From CAYOEZ01 sp964402955 (GTDB lineage: Bacteria > Chloroflexota > DTOL01 > DAOUCN01): a stretch of 14,769 bases of DNA. The notes beneath the pieces were generated by a model. The model searched no databases. It was not told the DNA's origin and saw only the letters and a program-made list of their open reading frames with translations. A program made the position numbers and the translations under genes. The stretch is taken from assembly GCA_964402955.1 (NCBI GenBank), contig CAYOEZ010000116.1, positions 1 through 14,769 of the forward strand. Reading direction: 5' to 3'. Positions 6,811-13,873 of the stretch are shown here, piece by piece. Within the stretch, counting starts at the first letter, position 1; every line of letters starts with the position of its first letter.

Positions 6811-7725
6811 ATGTTTGTGTATCTGCTCGTTCGTCTGGCGGGCCTGATTGCGCCGCGCATACCGCGCCGCATCGGCTACGCCCTCATGGGACTGGCTGCC
6901 GCATCGATGTACCGGCTCAGCGCCGCCAACCGGCGCATGATCCAGTGCAATGTGCGCCATGTGCTCGGCGGCGGCGCAACCACAGCGGATGTGGAGCGCG
7001 TGTCGCGGCGCATCTTTCACAATCTGCTCAAGAACTACTTCGACCTGTTCTGGCTGCCCGCGCAATCGCCGGAGACGATGGCAAAGCTGATCACGGTGCA
7101 CAACTTCGATAATGTGCGTGCCGCAATTGCGCTCGGCAAGGGAATGATAGCCGTCAGCGCTCACATGGGCAATCAGGAAGTGATGACCCAGTCGCGTACC
7201 ATCACCGACTACCAGTTGTCGGTTGTCATAGAGCACCTTAAGAACGAGCGTGTTTTTCGCTACCTCACGTCGTTGCGCCAGACGAGCGGCATTCACATGA
7301 TTGCACAGGATGGCGCGCTGCGCGAAATCTTCCGTGCGCTGAAGCGCAACGAGATTGTCGGCCTCGTCTTTGACCGTGACGTGGCGCGAAACGGCCGCAT
7401 CATCCCATTTTTTGGCCAGCCAGCTCGCCTTCCTGACGGGTATGCGGTTCTTTCCCTGAAGCTTGGCGCTGCGGTTGTGCCGGCCTTCATGCTCAGGCAA
7501 GCCGATGATTCATACGCTGTCTACTGTGAGAAGCCGATCCGTGTCGAAGGCCGTGCAGACAACGATGCTGATGTTCAGCAAGTTATGGCTGCCGTCGGCG
7601 AAGTCGTAGAGCGCTTTCTCACCCAATTTACGGACCAATGGGTCTACTTCCACTATATTTGGGAGGAAGACAAGGAAAGGGAACAAATACACCGTGCCCA
7701 GACAACAGAGGCGACAGCCGGATAG
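6811..7725 (+). CDS. LpxL/PatA-like membrane acyltransferase 2
   Basis: A 304-residue paralogue of the preceding gene with the same layout: hydrophobic N-terminus (about 2-15), NRRMIQCNVRHVLG block (40-53), catalytic motif, and FFGQPARLPDGYAVLSL block. Its motif is SAHMGNQE, so the catalytic pair is His118-x4-Glu123 rather than the Asp form of the first enzyme. Both forms are found in the LpxL superfamily. ATG 6811 fits the family start better than the upstream TTG at 6772; the ribosome site is weak (AGGAT). A Glu/Lys-rich tail follows WVYFHYIWEED. The gene end overlaps the PHP gene by 32 bases. Two differing acyltransferases suggest two acylation steps or two acceptors, for instance a sugar and the inositol; this is inference. 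Confidence 0.83.
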   Translation: MFVYLLVRLAGLIAPRIPRRIGYALMGLAAASMYRLSAANRRMIQCNVRHVLGGGATTADVERVSRRIFHNLLKNYFDLFWLPAQSPETMAKLITVHNFDNVRAAIALGKGMIAVSAHMGNQEVMTQSRTITDYQLSVVIEHLKNERVFRYLTSLRQTSGIHMIAQDGALREIFRALKRNEIVGLVFDRDVARNGRIIPFFGQPARLPDGYAVLSLKLGAAVVPAFMLRQADDSYAVYCEKPIRVEGRADNDADVQQVMAAVGEVVERFLTQFTDQWVYFHYIWEEDKEREQIHRAQTTEATAG

Positions 7726-8479
7726 GTCCTTTGGCAAGGCAGACATCCATATCCATAGTCTGGCGAGCGACGGTCTGAACTCGCCGCAGCAGATTCTGGA
7801 CTATGTCGAAGAAGAGACGGACCTCGATGTGATTGCGATCACCGACCACGATCATGTCGACGGCGCGCTTGAAGCGCGCTCGTTGTGGGAGAAGGGACAT
7901 TACAGCTTCGACGTTGTCGTGGGCGAAGAGATCACGACGCAGAGCGGGCACCTGGTTGCGCTCGGCATCGATACATGTGTGCGCATGTTCCAGCCGCTGG
8001 AAAAGACGATAGAAGATATCCGATCCCAGGGTGGGCTGGTCATCGTTCCCCACCCGCTGGCGTGGTTCTCGGCTGGTTTGCGGCGCTGGCGCATTGAGAC
8101 GATCATGGCGCAACCGGCTGAGATGCACTTTGATGGCATGGAAACGTTCAACCCCAGCCTTGCCGGCCGCAATACCAGCAAGGAAGCTGCTGCTTTGGCG
8201 ACGTCCTGGAACCTGGCTCAGCTTGGCGGCAGTGATTCGCACTGTCTGGAGACCATTGGCTCGGCGCGCACGATTTTCCCCGGGCGTACGTGGGCGGATA
8301 TGCGCCAGGCCATCGCTCAACGCACAACCCTGTCTGAGGGAGAGTTCTGGGAGCTTTCTGACTATACAAGTATTGCTGTTCCCCAGGCGTTTCGTAGCCT
8401 TGTTATCCTGCCGGGCAAACGTGTCAAGATGATGGCTGGTTGGTTTTTGCATGATCATGGCATGATTGGGCCGGAATAA
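7694..8479 (+). CDS. PHP-domain metal-dependent phosphoesterase
   Basis: A 261-residue PHP protein with the complete metal-ligand set of the family: HIHSLASDG (H19, H21), ITDHDH (D51, H52), GEEIT (E78), VPHPLA (H120) and GGSDSH (D181, H183). PHP proteins hydrolyse phosphate esters (histidinol phosphate, nucleotide 3',5'-bisphosphates, RNA ends) using two or three metals. The stop-free frame and the ligand spacing point to GTG 7694, with AAGGAAAGGGAA upstream; it overlaps the acyltransferase gene by 32 bases, so the two are coupled. About 55 residues follow the last ligand, with a basic, possibly membrane-associated end. It sits between ino1/acyltransferases and the PimA-like/PIP-synthase-like pair. 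That makes it a candidate for the phosphatase that would turn PI-phosphate into PI. A role in nucleotide or RNA turnover remains possible. Confidence 0.87.
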   Translation: MPRQQRRQPDRSFGKADIHIHSLASDGLNSPQQILDYVEEETDLDVIAITDHDHVDGALEARSLWEKGHYSFDVVVGEEITTQSGHLVALGIDTCVRMFQPLEKTIEDIRSQGGLVIVPHPLAWFSAGLRRWRIETIMAQPAEMHFDGMETFNPSLAGRNTSKEAAALATSWNLAQLGGSDSHCLETIGSARTIFPGRTWADMRQAIAQRTTLSEGEFWELSDYTSIAVPQAFRSLVILPGKRVKMMAGWFLHDHGMIGPE

Positions 8480-8515
8480 GGCGACACGATATGCGGCAGC
8501 GCATGACTGGCGGTG

Positions 8516-8561
8516 GCCGCCCGCAGCGTCATCTGAGACGTAGCGGGTGCGGCATGTTTTT
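8516..8561 (+). terminator. Intrinsic-terminator-like hairpin before the glycosyltransferase
   Basis: Left arm GCCGC-CCGC-AG-CGTC (8516-8530) pairs with GACG-TA-GCGG-GT-GCGGC (8537-8553) around the loop ATCTGA. There is one 2-base bulge and one 2x2 internal mismatch. A T-run (8557-8561) begins three bases after the stem. It has the layout of a terminator or attenuator inside the cluster, directly in front of the ribosome site of the next gene. Confidence 0.5.
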
Positions 8562-8578
8562 CTGTGGGGGTATGGTCT

Positions 8579-9739
8579 GTGAAGGTAGCTCTGGTATCGC
8601 CATATGATTACCCCTACCCGGGCGGTGTGACCGAACACGTGCAGCACCTCGAGCGAGAGTTTGAGGTGCGTGGGCATACGGTGAAGATCATTGCCCCGTC
8701 CTCAACCGATCAGGACCGGCTTGAGAACAACGTGTACCGGGTGGGCGGTATCGTCCCGCTGTCTGGCAGCGGCTCGAGCGTGAGGATCATGCTGTCGCCG
8801 CGCGCCTACCGCCGCATCAAGAGCATCCTGGCCGACGAGAAGTTTGACATCATCCATTGTCACGAGCCGCTGATGCCGCTCTTACCGCTGGTTGTGTTGC
8901 GCCATTCCAAGACCGTCAACATCGGCACCTTCCATGCCTACCGTGAGTCTCACATTGGCTACTACTATGCTAAGCCGATCCTGCGCCGTTTCATGGGGCG
9001 GCTGCATGGGCGCATCTGCGTGTCTGACGCCTCGTGGCAGTTGGTGAACCGCTATTTCCCCGGCGAGTATCGCATTATTCCCAACGGCATTGACCTGCTT
9101 GAGTACGGCGGGCCGGATATCCAGCCGTTTCCTCAGTTTCAAGACGGAAAGACCAACATTCTCTTTCTGGGACGTATGGATGAGCGCAAAGGTTTCCGCT
9201 ATCTGCTCGATGCATTCGCTGCCGTCAAGCCGCAGTGTCCCGAAGCCCGCTTGATCGTTGCTGGCGGCTACGTTGAAGAAGATATTGCACCCTTCCGCCG
9301 TCAGGTGGCGGAACAAGGCCTACGCGATGTCGTTTTCGTTGGTCGCGTGTCAACGGCCGACAAGCCACGCTATTACAACAGTTGCCACATCTTCTGCGCC
9401 CCTTCGACCGGGTTTGAGAGCCAGGGGATTGTGCTCCTCGAGGCGCTGGCCGCAGGTCGCCCGCTGATTGCCTCTGACATTCCCGGCTATCGTACGGTCG
9501 TTACGAACGAGCAAGAAGGACTGCTCGTTCCGCCGCGCAATGACGCGGCGCTGGCGGCGGCGCTGGTCAGGCTGCTTGGATCGCCCGCGCTGCGCCAGAC
9601 GCTAGGCGATCGGGGCCGGCAGCGGGCGCAACGCTACTCCTGGGATCGTGTTGCCACAGAGATACTCGGCTACTACGAAGAGGTCCGGCGCAAAGTTGAA
9701 AGGCGCGGACGACTGATGGAGGTTTTTAGTGCTCGATAA
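8579..9739 (+). CDS. PimA-like GT4 glycosyltransferase
   Basis: A 386-residue GT-B retaining glycosyltransferase of family GT4, close in layout to PimA, which adds the first mannose of PIM from GDP-mannose to phosphatidylinositol. Landmarks are PYPGGV (12-17, nucleotide-sugar loop), SGSGSSVR (62-69, in the place of PimA's PYNGSVAR lipid-headgroup region), HCHEPLMP (93-100), GTFHA (H119, aligning with catalytic H118 of PimA), IPNGID, FLGRMDERKG and the E-x7-E motif GFESQGIVLLE (E270, E278). GTG 8579 is preferred to GTG 8564 because a G-rich ribosome site lies 8 bases upstream and family members begin at KVALVSP. Its last 11 bases overlap the CDP-alcohol transferase gene. Donor and acceptor are inferred from family and neighbours; other GT4 enzymes make different diacylglycerol glycosides. 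Confidence 0.88.
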   Translation: MKVALVSPYDYPYPGGVTEHVQHLEREFEVRGHTVKIIAPSSTDQDRLENNVYRVGGIVPLSGSGSSVRIMLSPRAYRRIKSILADEKFDIIHCHEPLMPLLPLVVLRHSKTVNIGTFHAYRESHIGYYYAKPILRRFMGRLHGRICVSDASWQLVNRYFPGEYRIIPNGIDLLEYGGPDIQPFPQFQDGKTNILFLGRMDERKGFRYLLDAFAAVKPQCPEARLIVAGGYVEEDIAPFRRQVAEQGLRDVVFVGRVSTADKPRYYNSCHIFCAPSTGFESQGIVLLEALAAGRPLIASDIPGYRTVVTNEQEGLLVPPRNDAALAAALVRLLGSPALRQTLGDRGRQRAQRYSWDRVATEILGYYEEVRRKVERRGRLMEVFSAR

Positions 9740-10313
9740 TGCAGCAACCAAAGAAAAGGCGCGCCGCGCTGTTCAACCGATCGTGAGTGTGCTCGCACGT
9801 CTTGGTTTGACGCCGAATATGCTCACCGTCACCGGATTCTTCCTCAATGCCGGGGTGGGGTTGGTCATCGCACTGGGGCAGCCGCAGATAGCCGGTGTGC
9901 TGCTTATTCTGACCTCTGGTTTTGATCTGTTAGATGGGGCTCTGGCGAAGGCAACGGGCACGGGCAGCAAGTTAGGCGCCTTTCTCGATTCGACGTTGGA
10001 TCGCTACTCGGAGGCCATCGTGTTGCTCGGTCTGCTGTGGCTGTCCGTGCAACGCACGCAGACGCAGGATATCTATCTGATCTACATTGTTGTTGTGGGG
10101 TCGTTGTTAGTGAGCTATACGCGGGCGCGCGCCGAAGGATTGGGTCTCGAATGCCGCGTGGGGCTGCTGGGGCGACCGGAGCGCATTGCCGTGTTGTGTG
10201 TTGGGCTGATCTTCAACTGGGTAACCGTTGCGTTGGTGATTCTGGCTGTCTTCAGCCATATCACCGCGCTGCAGCGCATGATTCATGTGCGCTCTTCAAC
10301 CCGAGGAAAGTAA
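9729..10313 (+). CDS. CDP-alcohol phosphatidyltransferase, PIP-synthase-like
   Basis: A 194-residue integral membrane enzyme with the full CDP-alcohol phosphotransferase motif: D66-x2-D69-G70-x2-A73-K74-x8-G83-x3-D87-x3-D91, with K74 in place of the usual Arg. Hydrophobic segments lie around 35-50, 53-65, 96-107, 113-130 and 152-175. The block SYTRARAEGLGLECRVGLLGRPER (129-152) resembles the inositol-phosphate-binding region of actinobacterial PIP synthases, which join CDP-diacylglycerol and inositol phosphate. GTG 9729 has GGAGG 6 bases upstream and overlaps the end of the PimA-like gene, so the two are translationally coupled. The pairing of a PimA-like and a PgsA-type gene mirrors the mycobacterial pimA-patA-pgsA locus. 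PG-phosphate synthase activity is the main alternative. Confidence 0.85.
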   Translation: MLDNAATKEKARRAVQPIVSVLARLGLTPNMLTVTGFFLNAGVGLVIALGQPQIAGVLLILTSGFDLLDGALAKATGTGSKLGAFLDSTLDRYSEAIVLLGLLWLSVQRTQTQDIYLIYIVVVGSLLVSYTRARAEGLGLECRVGLLGRPERIAVLCVGLIFNWVTVALVILAVFSHITALQRMIHVRSSTRGK

Positions 10314-10315
10314 AC

Positions 10316-11374
10316 ATGATTAGCGTCGCTGATGTGCCATGGTTGTTCCGCAGTGTGATCCGCCGCCTCGGCCAGACATCAACGATTGCGGTCGTCATCT
10401 TCGCGCTCATCCTGACCGTTCTGCTGGGAGCAGGCGCCATTGCCATCGAGGAAGCGGTGGCCGCGAGCGCCGGGCCGACCGGATACTTCGCTGCGCTGTG
10501 GTGGTTCATTGTGACCATCACTGGTGTGGGACTCGACGCAGCCGCGCCGGTGACGCAATTAGGCAGAGCGACCAGCGCTTCCGTCTTGATGCTCGCACGC
10601 ATTTTCTTCGGGATGTTCACGGCTGCGGTTGCGTCGGCTCTCATCAATCGTCTGCTGATGGAGGGTAGGGGAATGGGCGATGTGACTATGCGTGGTCATT
10701 CCGTCATTTGTGGATGGAATGGCAAAGGCAACGAAATCATTCGTCAGCTCACCAGCGACGAGCGCAAACAGGAGGTCGTTGTCCTCTGTGATTTGGAAAG
10801 CACGCCAGTGCGGCACAGCGGAGTGCATTTTGTCCACGGCGACCCGACGTCCGATGCTGATTTACGGCGCGCCAGTGTTCAGACTGCTGAGACGGTTATC
10901 ATTCTGGCCGATGCGACGTATCCAGGCCATTCTCCTTCCACCATCGATGCGCGCTCGGTCCTTGTCGCGCTGGCTGTTGAAACGCTCAACCGTGGCGTCT
11001 ATACGTTTGCGGAAGTCTGCGAGCCTGCGAACAAGCATCACTTCCTGCACGCCAATGTGGATGAGGTGTTGGTGGCCGATGAGATCGTCGCTGACCTGAT
11101 GGCGCGCTCCTCCGTCTTGCATGGTCTGACGCGCGTCGTCAGCGATCTGCTCACCATCGGCACCGGCAGCGACATCTACGTCGTGCCAGTCCCGGCATCG
11201 ATGATTGGTATGGCCTTCGACGATGCGCTCATGAACTTGCAGAGTGCAAAACATGCCATTCTGGTCGGGATTGAGCGTGCGGGTGAGATCATGATGAACC
11301 CGATCGATCCGCTGGTCATCACCTACAATGACAAGCTCATCCTGATATCGCGCCGCGATGTTGTGCTGGAATGA
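10316..11374 (+). CDS. Two-TM ion channel with RCK (TrkA-N) domain, atypical filter
   Basis: A 352-residue MthK-like channel subunit. TM1 is about 21-43, the pore helix 55-67, TM2 about 88-110, then a cytosolic RCK domain from about 126 with nucleotide-binding loop GWNGKG (133-138), and an RCK C-terminal part to the end. The pore signature reads TITGVGLD (67-74) where potassium channels have T-x-T-T-V-G-Y-G-D: the second Thr is Gly, Tyr is Leu and the following Gly is absent. The reading frame is intact on both sides, so this is not a frameshift. K+ selectivity is therefore doubtful. GAGGAAAG before ATG 10316 fixes the start; the upstream in-frame extension from 10037 overlaps the transferase gene and is rejected. 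It follows that gene by only 2 bases, so cotranscription is likely. Confidence 0.82.
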   Translation: MISVADVPWLFRSVIRRLGQTSTIAVVIFALILTVLLGAGAIAIEEAVAASAGPTGYFAALWWFIVTITGVGLDAAAPVTQLGRATSASVLMLARIFFGMFTAAVASALINRLLMEGRGMGDVTMRGHSVICGWNGKGNEIIRQLTSDERKQEVVVLCDLESTPVRHSGVHFVHGDPTSDADLRRASVQTAETVIILADATYPGHSPSTIDARSVLVALAVETLNRGVYTFAEVCEPANKHHFLHANVDEVLVADEIVADLMARSSVLHGLTRVVSDLLTIGTGSDIYVVPVPASMIGMAFDDALMNLQSAKHAILVGIERAGEIMMNPIDPLVITYNDKLILISRRDVVLE

Positions 11375-11399
11375 CAGGGGTTTGGATCGTTAGTTGGAT

Positions 11400-12818
11400 A
11401 TGATATTGGGCGCCATCCCGGCCGCGCAGGAATACGACGCGGCCGTTGCTTTCTGTGAGTCGCTCTTGCGGCATCAGACTCAGGCGGTGGATGAGTCCAT
11501 CTTGCGCCAGCACTTCCAGCGCATGGGCTACTTCCTGTCTTGTCTGGGCAACCCGCAGCGCAGGTTCCCTTCGGTCCATATTGCAGGCACATCGGGAAAA
11601 GGCTCAACCACGGCCATGATTGGCGCTATTACTCAGGCCGCTGCGCTGCGCGCTGGTGTGCACTGCACGCCCTATCTGCAAGCCCCCGTCGAGCGCATGC
11701 AGGTTGATACCCGCTACATTTCGGCGTCAGACTTCGTGCGTCTTGTGCGTGCCCTGCAGCCTCACATCGCCCACATGCAAAACGACAGCCCCTATCATGA
11801 TGTCTCGTACCGCGAAGTCGCCGTGGCCCAGGCTTTCCGCTACTTTGCCGAGGCAGGCGTTGACCTGGCGGCGATCGAGACGGGCATGGGAGGGCGCTAC
11901 GATTACACCAACCACCTCACCCCGCTGGCGTCGGTGATCGTGACCGTTGACTACGACCATCTTGCCACGCTTGGCCCAACACTCGACCGCATTGCCTACC
12001 ATAAGGCCGGCATCATCAAGGATGCTGTGCCCGTTGTCACAGGAGTGACAGACCCTGCGGCGCTGGCTGTGATCGAAGGCGAGGCTGCTGCGCACCAAGC
12101 GCCGCTCTATCGCTTGCAGCGCGACTTTGGGTACAGTGTGCGCAGTGTTGAGGCAAACGGCACAGTCTTCGACTACTGGTCGCCCTGGGGCGAGCTGAAG
12201 GGCGTGCGTGTCGGCATGCTGGGACGGCACCAGGCGCTCAATGCGGCGCTGGCCGCGAGCGCGGCGCTGCTCTTGCGTGGGCGCTGGCCTCAGATTGATG
12301 AGGAAGCGATCCGGCAGGGCTTGCTGCAAGCGCGCTTGCCGGGCCGGTTGGAGATCGTGCAGCGCCATCCGACGGTTGTGCTGGACGGAGCGCACAATCC
12401 AGAGAAAATGCGATCTCTGACGGCGGCGTTGCGTGACCTCTTTCCTGCACAGAAGCCTGTGCTTGTCGTGGGCGTGCTGGCAGCCAAGCAAGCTGAGGCG
12501 AGTCTGGCTGACGTTGTGCACCTTGCCAGTCGTGTGGTGGTGACCACACCCACGGTTAAGGAGAAGCCCGCCATTCCGCCCGACGCGCTGGCCGCAATCT
12601 GCCGCAACCTGGGCGGAATCGTCATCGTCGAGCCACATCTGCCGGCGGCGCTGCAGCGGGCGATAAGCATGGCCGGGGCTGAGGGACTTGTCTGTGTGAC
12701 TGGCTCTCTCTACATGGTTGGCCAGGCGCGTGAGCGGTGGGTAGCGGCAGCGCGGGTTGTTGCCGGGCGGACAAGCTTCCTCGGGCCGCACACGGCGGGG
12801 GGAGCGGAGCGCGAGTAG
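11400..12818 (+). CDS. folC: FolC-like folylpolyglutamate/dihydrofolate synthase (Mur ligase family)
   Basis: A 472-residue ATP-dependent ligase that would add glutamate to dihydropteroate or folates. Motifs are the P-loop HIAGTSGKGST (60-70), SYREVAVAQAFRYF (the usual TFFE-type block is changed), ETGMGGRYDYTN (150-161, family form E-x-G-L-G-G-R-x-D-x-T-N), YHKAGIIK and LDGAHNP (around 328-334). It is about 50 residues longer than E. coli FolC and has a Tyr-rich substitution in the GGRxDxTN box, so it belongs to a divergent branch. ATG 11400 is preferred over TTG 11394; no strong ribosome site is seen, fitting translation following the channel gene 25 bases upstream. It is convergent with mutM. 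Another Mur-ligase-type substrate cannot be excluded. Confidence 0.82.
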   Translation: MILGAIPAAQEYDAAVAFCESLLRHQTQAVDESILRQHFQRMGYFLSCLGNPQRRFPSVHIAGTSGKGSTTAMIGAITQAAALRAGVHCTPYLQAPVERMQVDTRYISASDFVRLVRALQPHIAHMQNDSPYHDVSYREVAVAQAFRYFAEAGVDLAAIETGMGGRYDYTNHLTPLASVIVTVDYDHLATLGPTLDRIAYHKAGIIKDAVPVVTGVTDPAALAVIEGEAAAHQAPLYRLQRDFGYSVRSVEANGTVFDYWSPWGELKGVRVGMLGRHQALNAALAASAALLLRGRWPQIDEEAIRQGLLQARLPGRLEIVQRHPTVVLDGAHNPEKMRSLTAALRDLFPAQKPVLVVGVLAAKQAEASLADVVHLASRVVVTTPTVKEKPAIPPDALAAICRNLGGIVIVEPHLPAALQRAISMAGAEGLVCVTGSLYMVGQARERWVAAARVVAGRTSFLGPHTAGGAERE

Positions 12819-12826
12819 AGCGTGCA

Positions 12827-12894
12827 AACCACGGAGGCACGGAGAGCACAGAGGAAAAACTAAGAGACTCCGTGTTCTCCGCGCCTCCGTGGTT
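12827..12894. repeat. Inverted repeat between convergent genes, possible bidirectional terminator
   Basis: A 27-base left arm (12827-12853) and right arm (12868-12894) are reverse complements at 24 of 27 positions; the outermost 12 bases, AACCACGGAGGC, are perfect. The spacer is A-rich (GAAAAACTAAGAGA). It fills the gap between the folC-like gene and the 3' end of mutM. CCACGGAGGCACGGAG-type repeats are dispersed in several phyla including Chloroflexota, from memory, so it may be a mobile palindrome now serving as terminator for both genes. Confidence 0.7.
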
Positions 12895-12919
12895 ACGTCG
12901 ATCCTGCCCGAACAGGCTG

Positions 12920-13741
12920 TTACGTCTGGCAGTTGGCGCAGAAGTGCGTGCCGCGTCCCCCGAGGCGGATGCGTTGCACTGGGTGTCTGCAACGTGGGCA
13001 CTCCTGACCGGTGCGCCGGAAAACGGCTAAGTAACCCTGGTTCTCCCCCATGCGTCCCTCTAGCCCCTTGAACTGTTCGTCTTGCAGCGTCGTGCCATGC
13101 CGCGTGACAGCAGTGGAGAGGACGTGGCGAATCCCAGCACTGAGGCGGCCGACTTCGTCGCCAGAGAGCGAGCTGGCTGGTCGCTGCGGGTGAATGCCGG
13201 CATGAAAGAGGGCTTCGTCGGCGTAGATGTTGCCGATGCCAGCGATCACCGCCTGATCGAGCAGGGCCTGCTTGATGGGAATACGGCGTGGGCGCAGGCG
13301 TTCGGCCAGGATGGCGGGCGTGAGCCCTGCGAGCGGCTCTGGCCCCAGCTTCGCATGGAGCGCATCCAGATCGGATGCGGCGAGCAGCGCCACCCGCCCG
13401 AACTTGCGCGGGTCAACGAAGTGCAGCGCATGCCCGTCGTCCATGCCCCAGATCAGGCGCGTGTGCTTGCCTATGGGGACGCCACCGTACTCAATCAAGA
13501 GCCGCCCGGTCATGCGCAGGTGTATTGATAGGTGCGTTCCATTGTCCAGTTCCAGGAGGATGTACTTGCCGCGCCGGGCGGCAGCGATGATCGTGCGCCC
13601 TACCATACCCGCAATGAAGTGCGCGGGGGCGGGCGACTGGACAGTCTTGTCCCATCCGATGTGAACGGCGATGATCGTCCGCCCGACGACGTGCTGGCGG
13701 AGCCCGCGCACAACTGTTTCTACTTCGGGAAGCTCTGGCAT
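12920..13741 (-). CDS. mutM: Formamidopyrimidine-DNA glycosylase
   Basis: A 273-residue bifunctional DNA glycosylase/AP lyase that removes 8-oxoguanine and formamidopyrimidines in base excision repair. The N-terminus MPELPEVETVVRGL carries catalytic Pro2 and Glu3; RRGKY holds the beta-hairpin Lys (K59). The helix-two-turn-helix lies at IAGIGNIYADEALFHAGIHP, and the C-terminal zinc finger has C248, C251, C268 and C271 (C-x2-C-x16-C-x2-C). Length and all key residues are standard, so the enzyme should be active. On the minus strand AAGGGGTG lies about 12 bases upstream of the ATG. It is the only minus-strand gene, convergent with the folC-like gene and divergent from the acyl-CoA dehydrogenase. 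Confidence 0.97.
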   Translation of the reverse strand: MPELPEVETVVRGLRQHVVGRTIIAVHIGWDKTVQSPAPAHFIAGMVGRTIIAAARRGKYILLELDNGTHLSIHLRMTGRLLIEYGGVPIGKHTRLIWGMDDGHALHFVDPRKFGRVALLAASDLDALHAKLGPEPLAGLTPAILAERLRPRRIPIKQALLDQAVIAGIGNIYADEALFHAGIHPQRPASSLSGDEVGRLSAGIRHVLSTAVTRHGTTLQDEQFKGLEGRMGENQGYLAVFRRTGQECPRCRHPVQRIRLGGRGTHFCANCQT

Positions 13742-13793
13742 CGTGTGGTTTCACACCCCTTGAGTGCTTTGCAGCGTGGAGTATGCCCCAGAA

Positions 13794-13816
13794 GGCGGCT
13801 AGCGTCCAGAGCCGCC
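13794..13816. promoter_or_regulatory. 7-bp dyad upstream of the acyl-CoA dehydrogenase promoter
   Basis: GGCGGCT (13794-13800) and AGCCGCC (13810-13816) are perfect inverted repeats with a 9-base centre. They cover the -35 region of the candidate extended -10 promoter, where a repressor would act. Binding protein unknown; chance or a small hairpin is possible. Confidence 0.35.
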
Positions 13817-13819
13817 GTA

Positions 13820-13828
13820 TGATACAAT
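13820..13828 (+). promoter_or_regulatory. Extended -10 promoter for the acyl-CoA dehydrogenase
   Basis: TGATACAAT gives a TGn extension followed by TACAAT (13823-13828). No good -35 box lies 17 bases upstream, which is usual for extended -10 promoters. The predicted start is near 13835, about 40 bases before the gene. Confidence 0.45.
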
Positions 13829-13873
13829 ATCCACAACGTAACTGATCAAGACGACCGAACAGAGGAGAGGACG

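Noticed and set aside
6004..7500. 498-aa minus-strand ORF
   Set aside because: It lies antisense across both acyltransferase genes, has no recognisable motifs and a Cys/His/Arg-rich shadow composition; the + strand frames are clearly conserved families.
5800..7725. Lipid A (LpxL/LpxM) acyltransferases
   Set aside because: The superfamily fits, but no Lpx, Kdo or heptose gene is nearby and the neighbours are inositol-lipid genes; kept only as an alternative.
7628..8677. 349-aa minus-strand ORF over the PHP gene
   Set aside because: Overlaps three coding genes on the other strand and shows no domain.
10502..10560. Frameshift in the channel filter
   Set aside because: The frame is continuous and the residues before and after match the family, so the missing residue is an in-frame difference.
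11727..13001. 424-aa minus-strand ORF
   Set aside because: Antisense to the folC-like gene and running through the inverted repeat into mutM; no family features.
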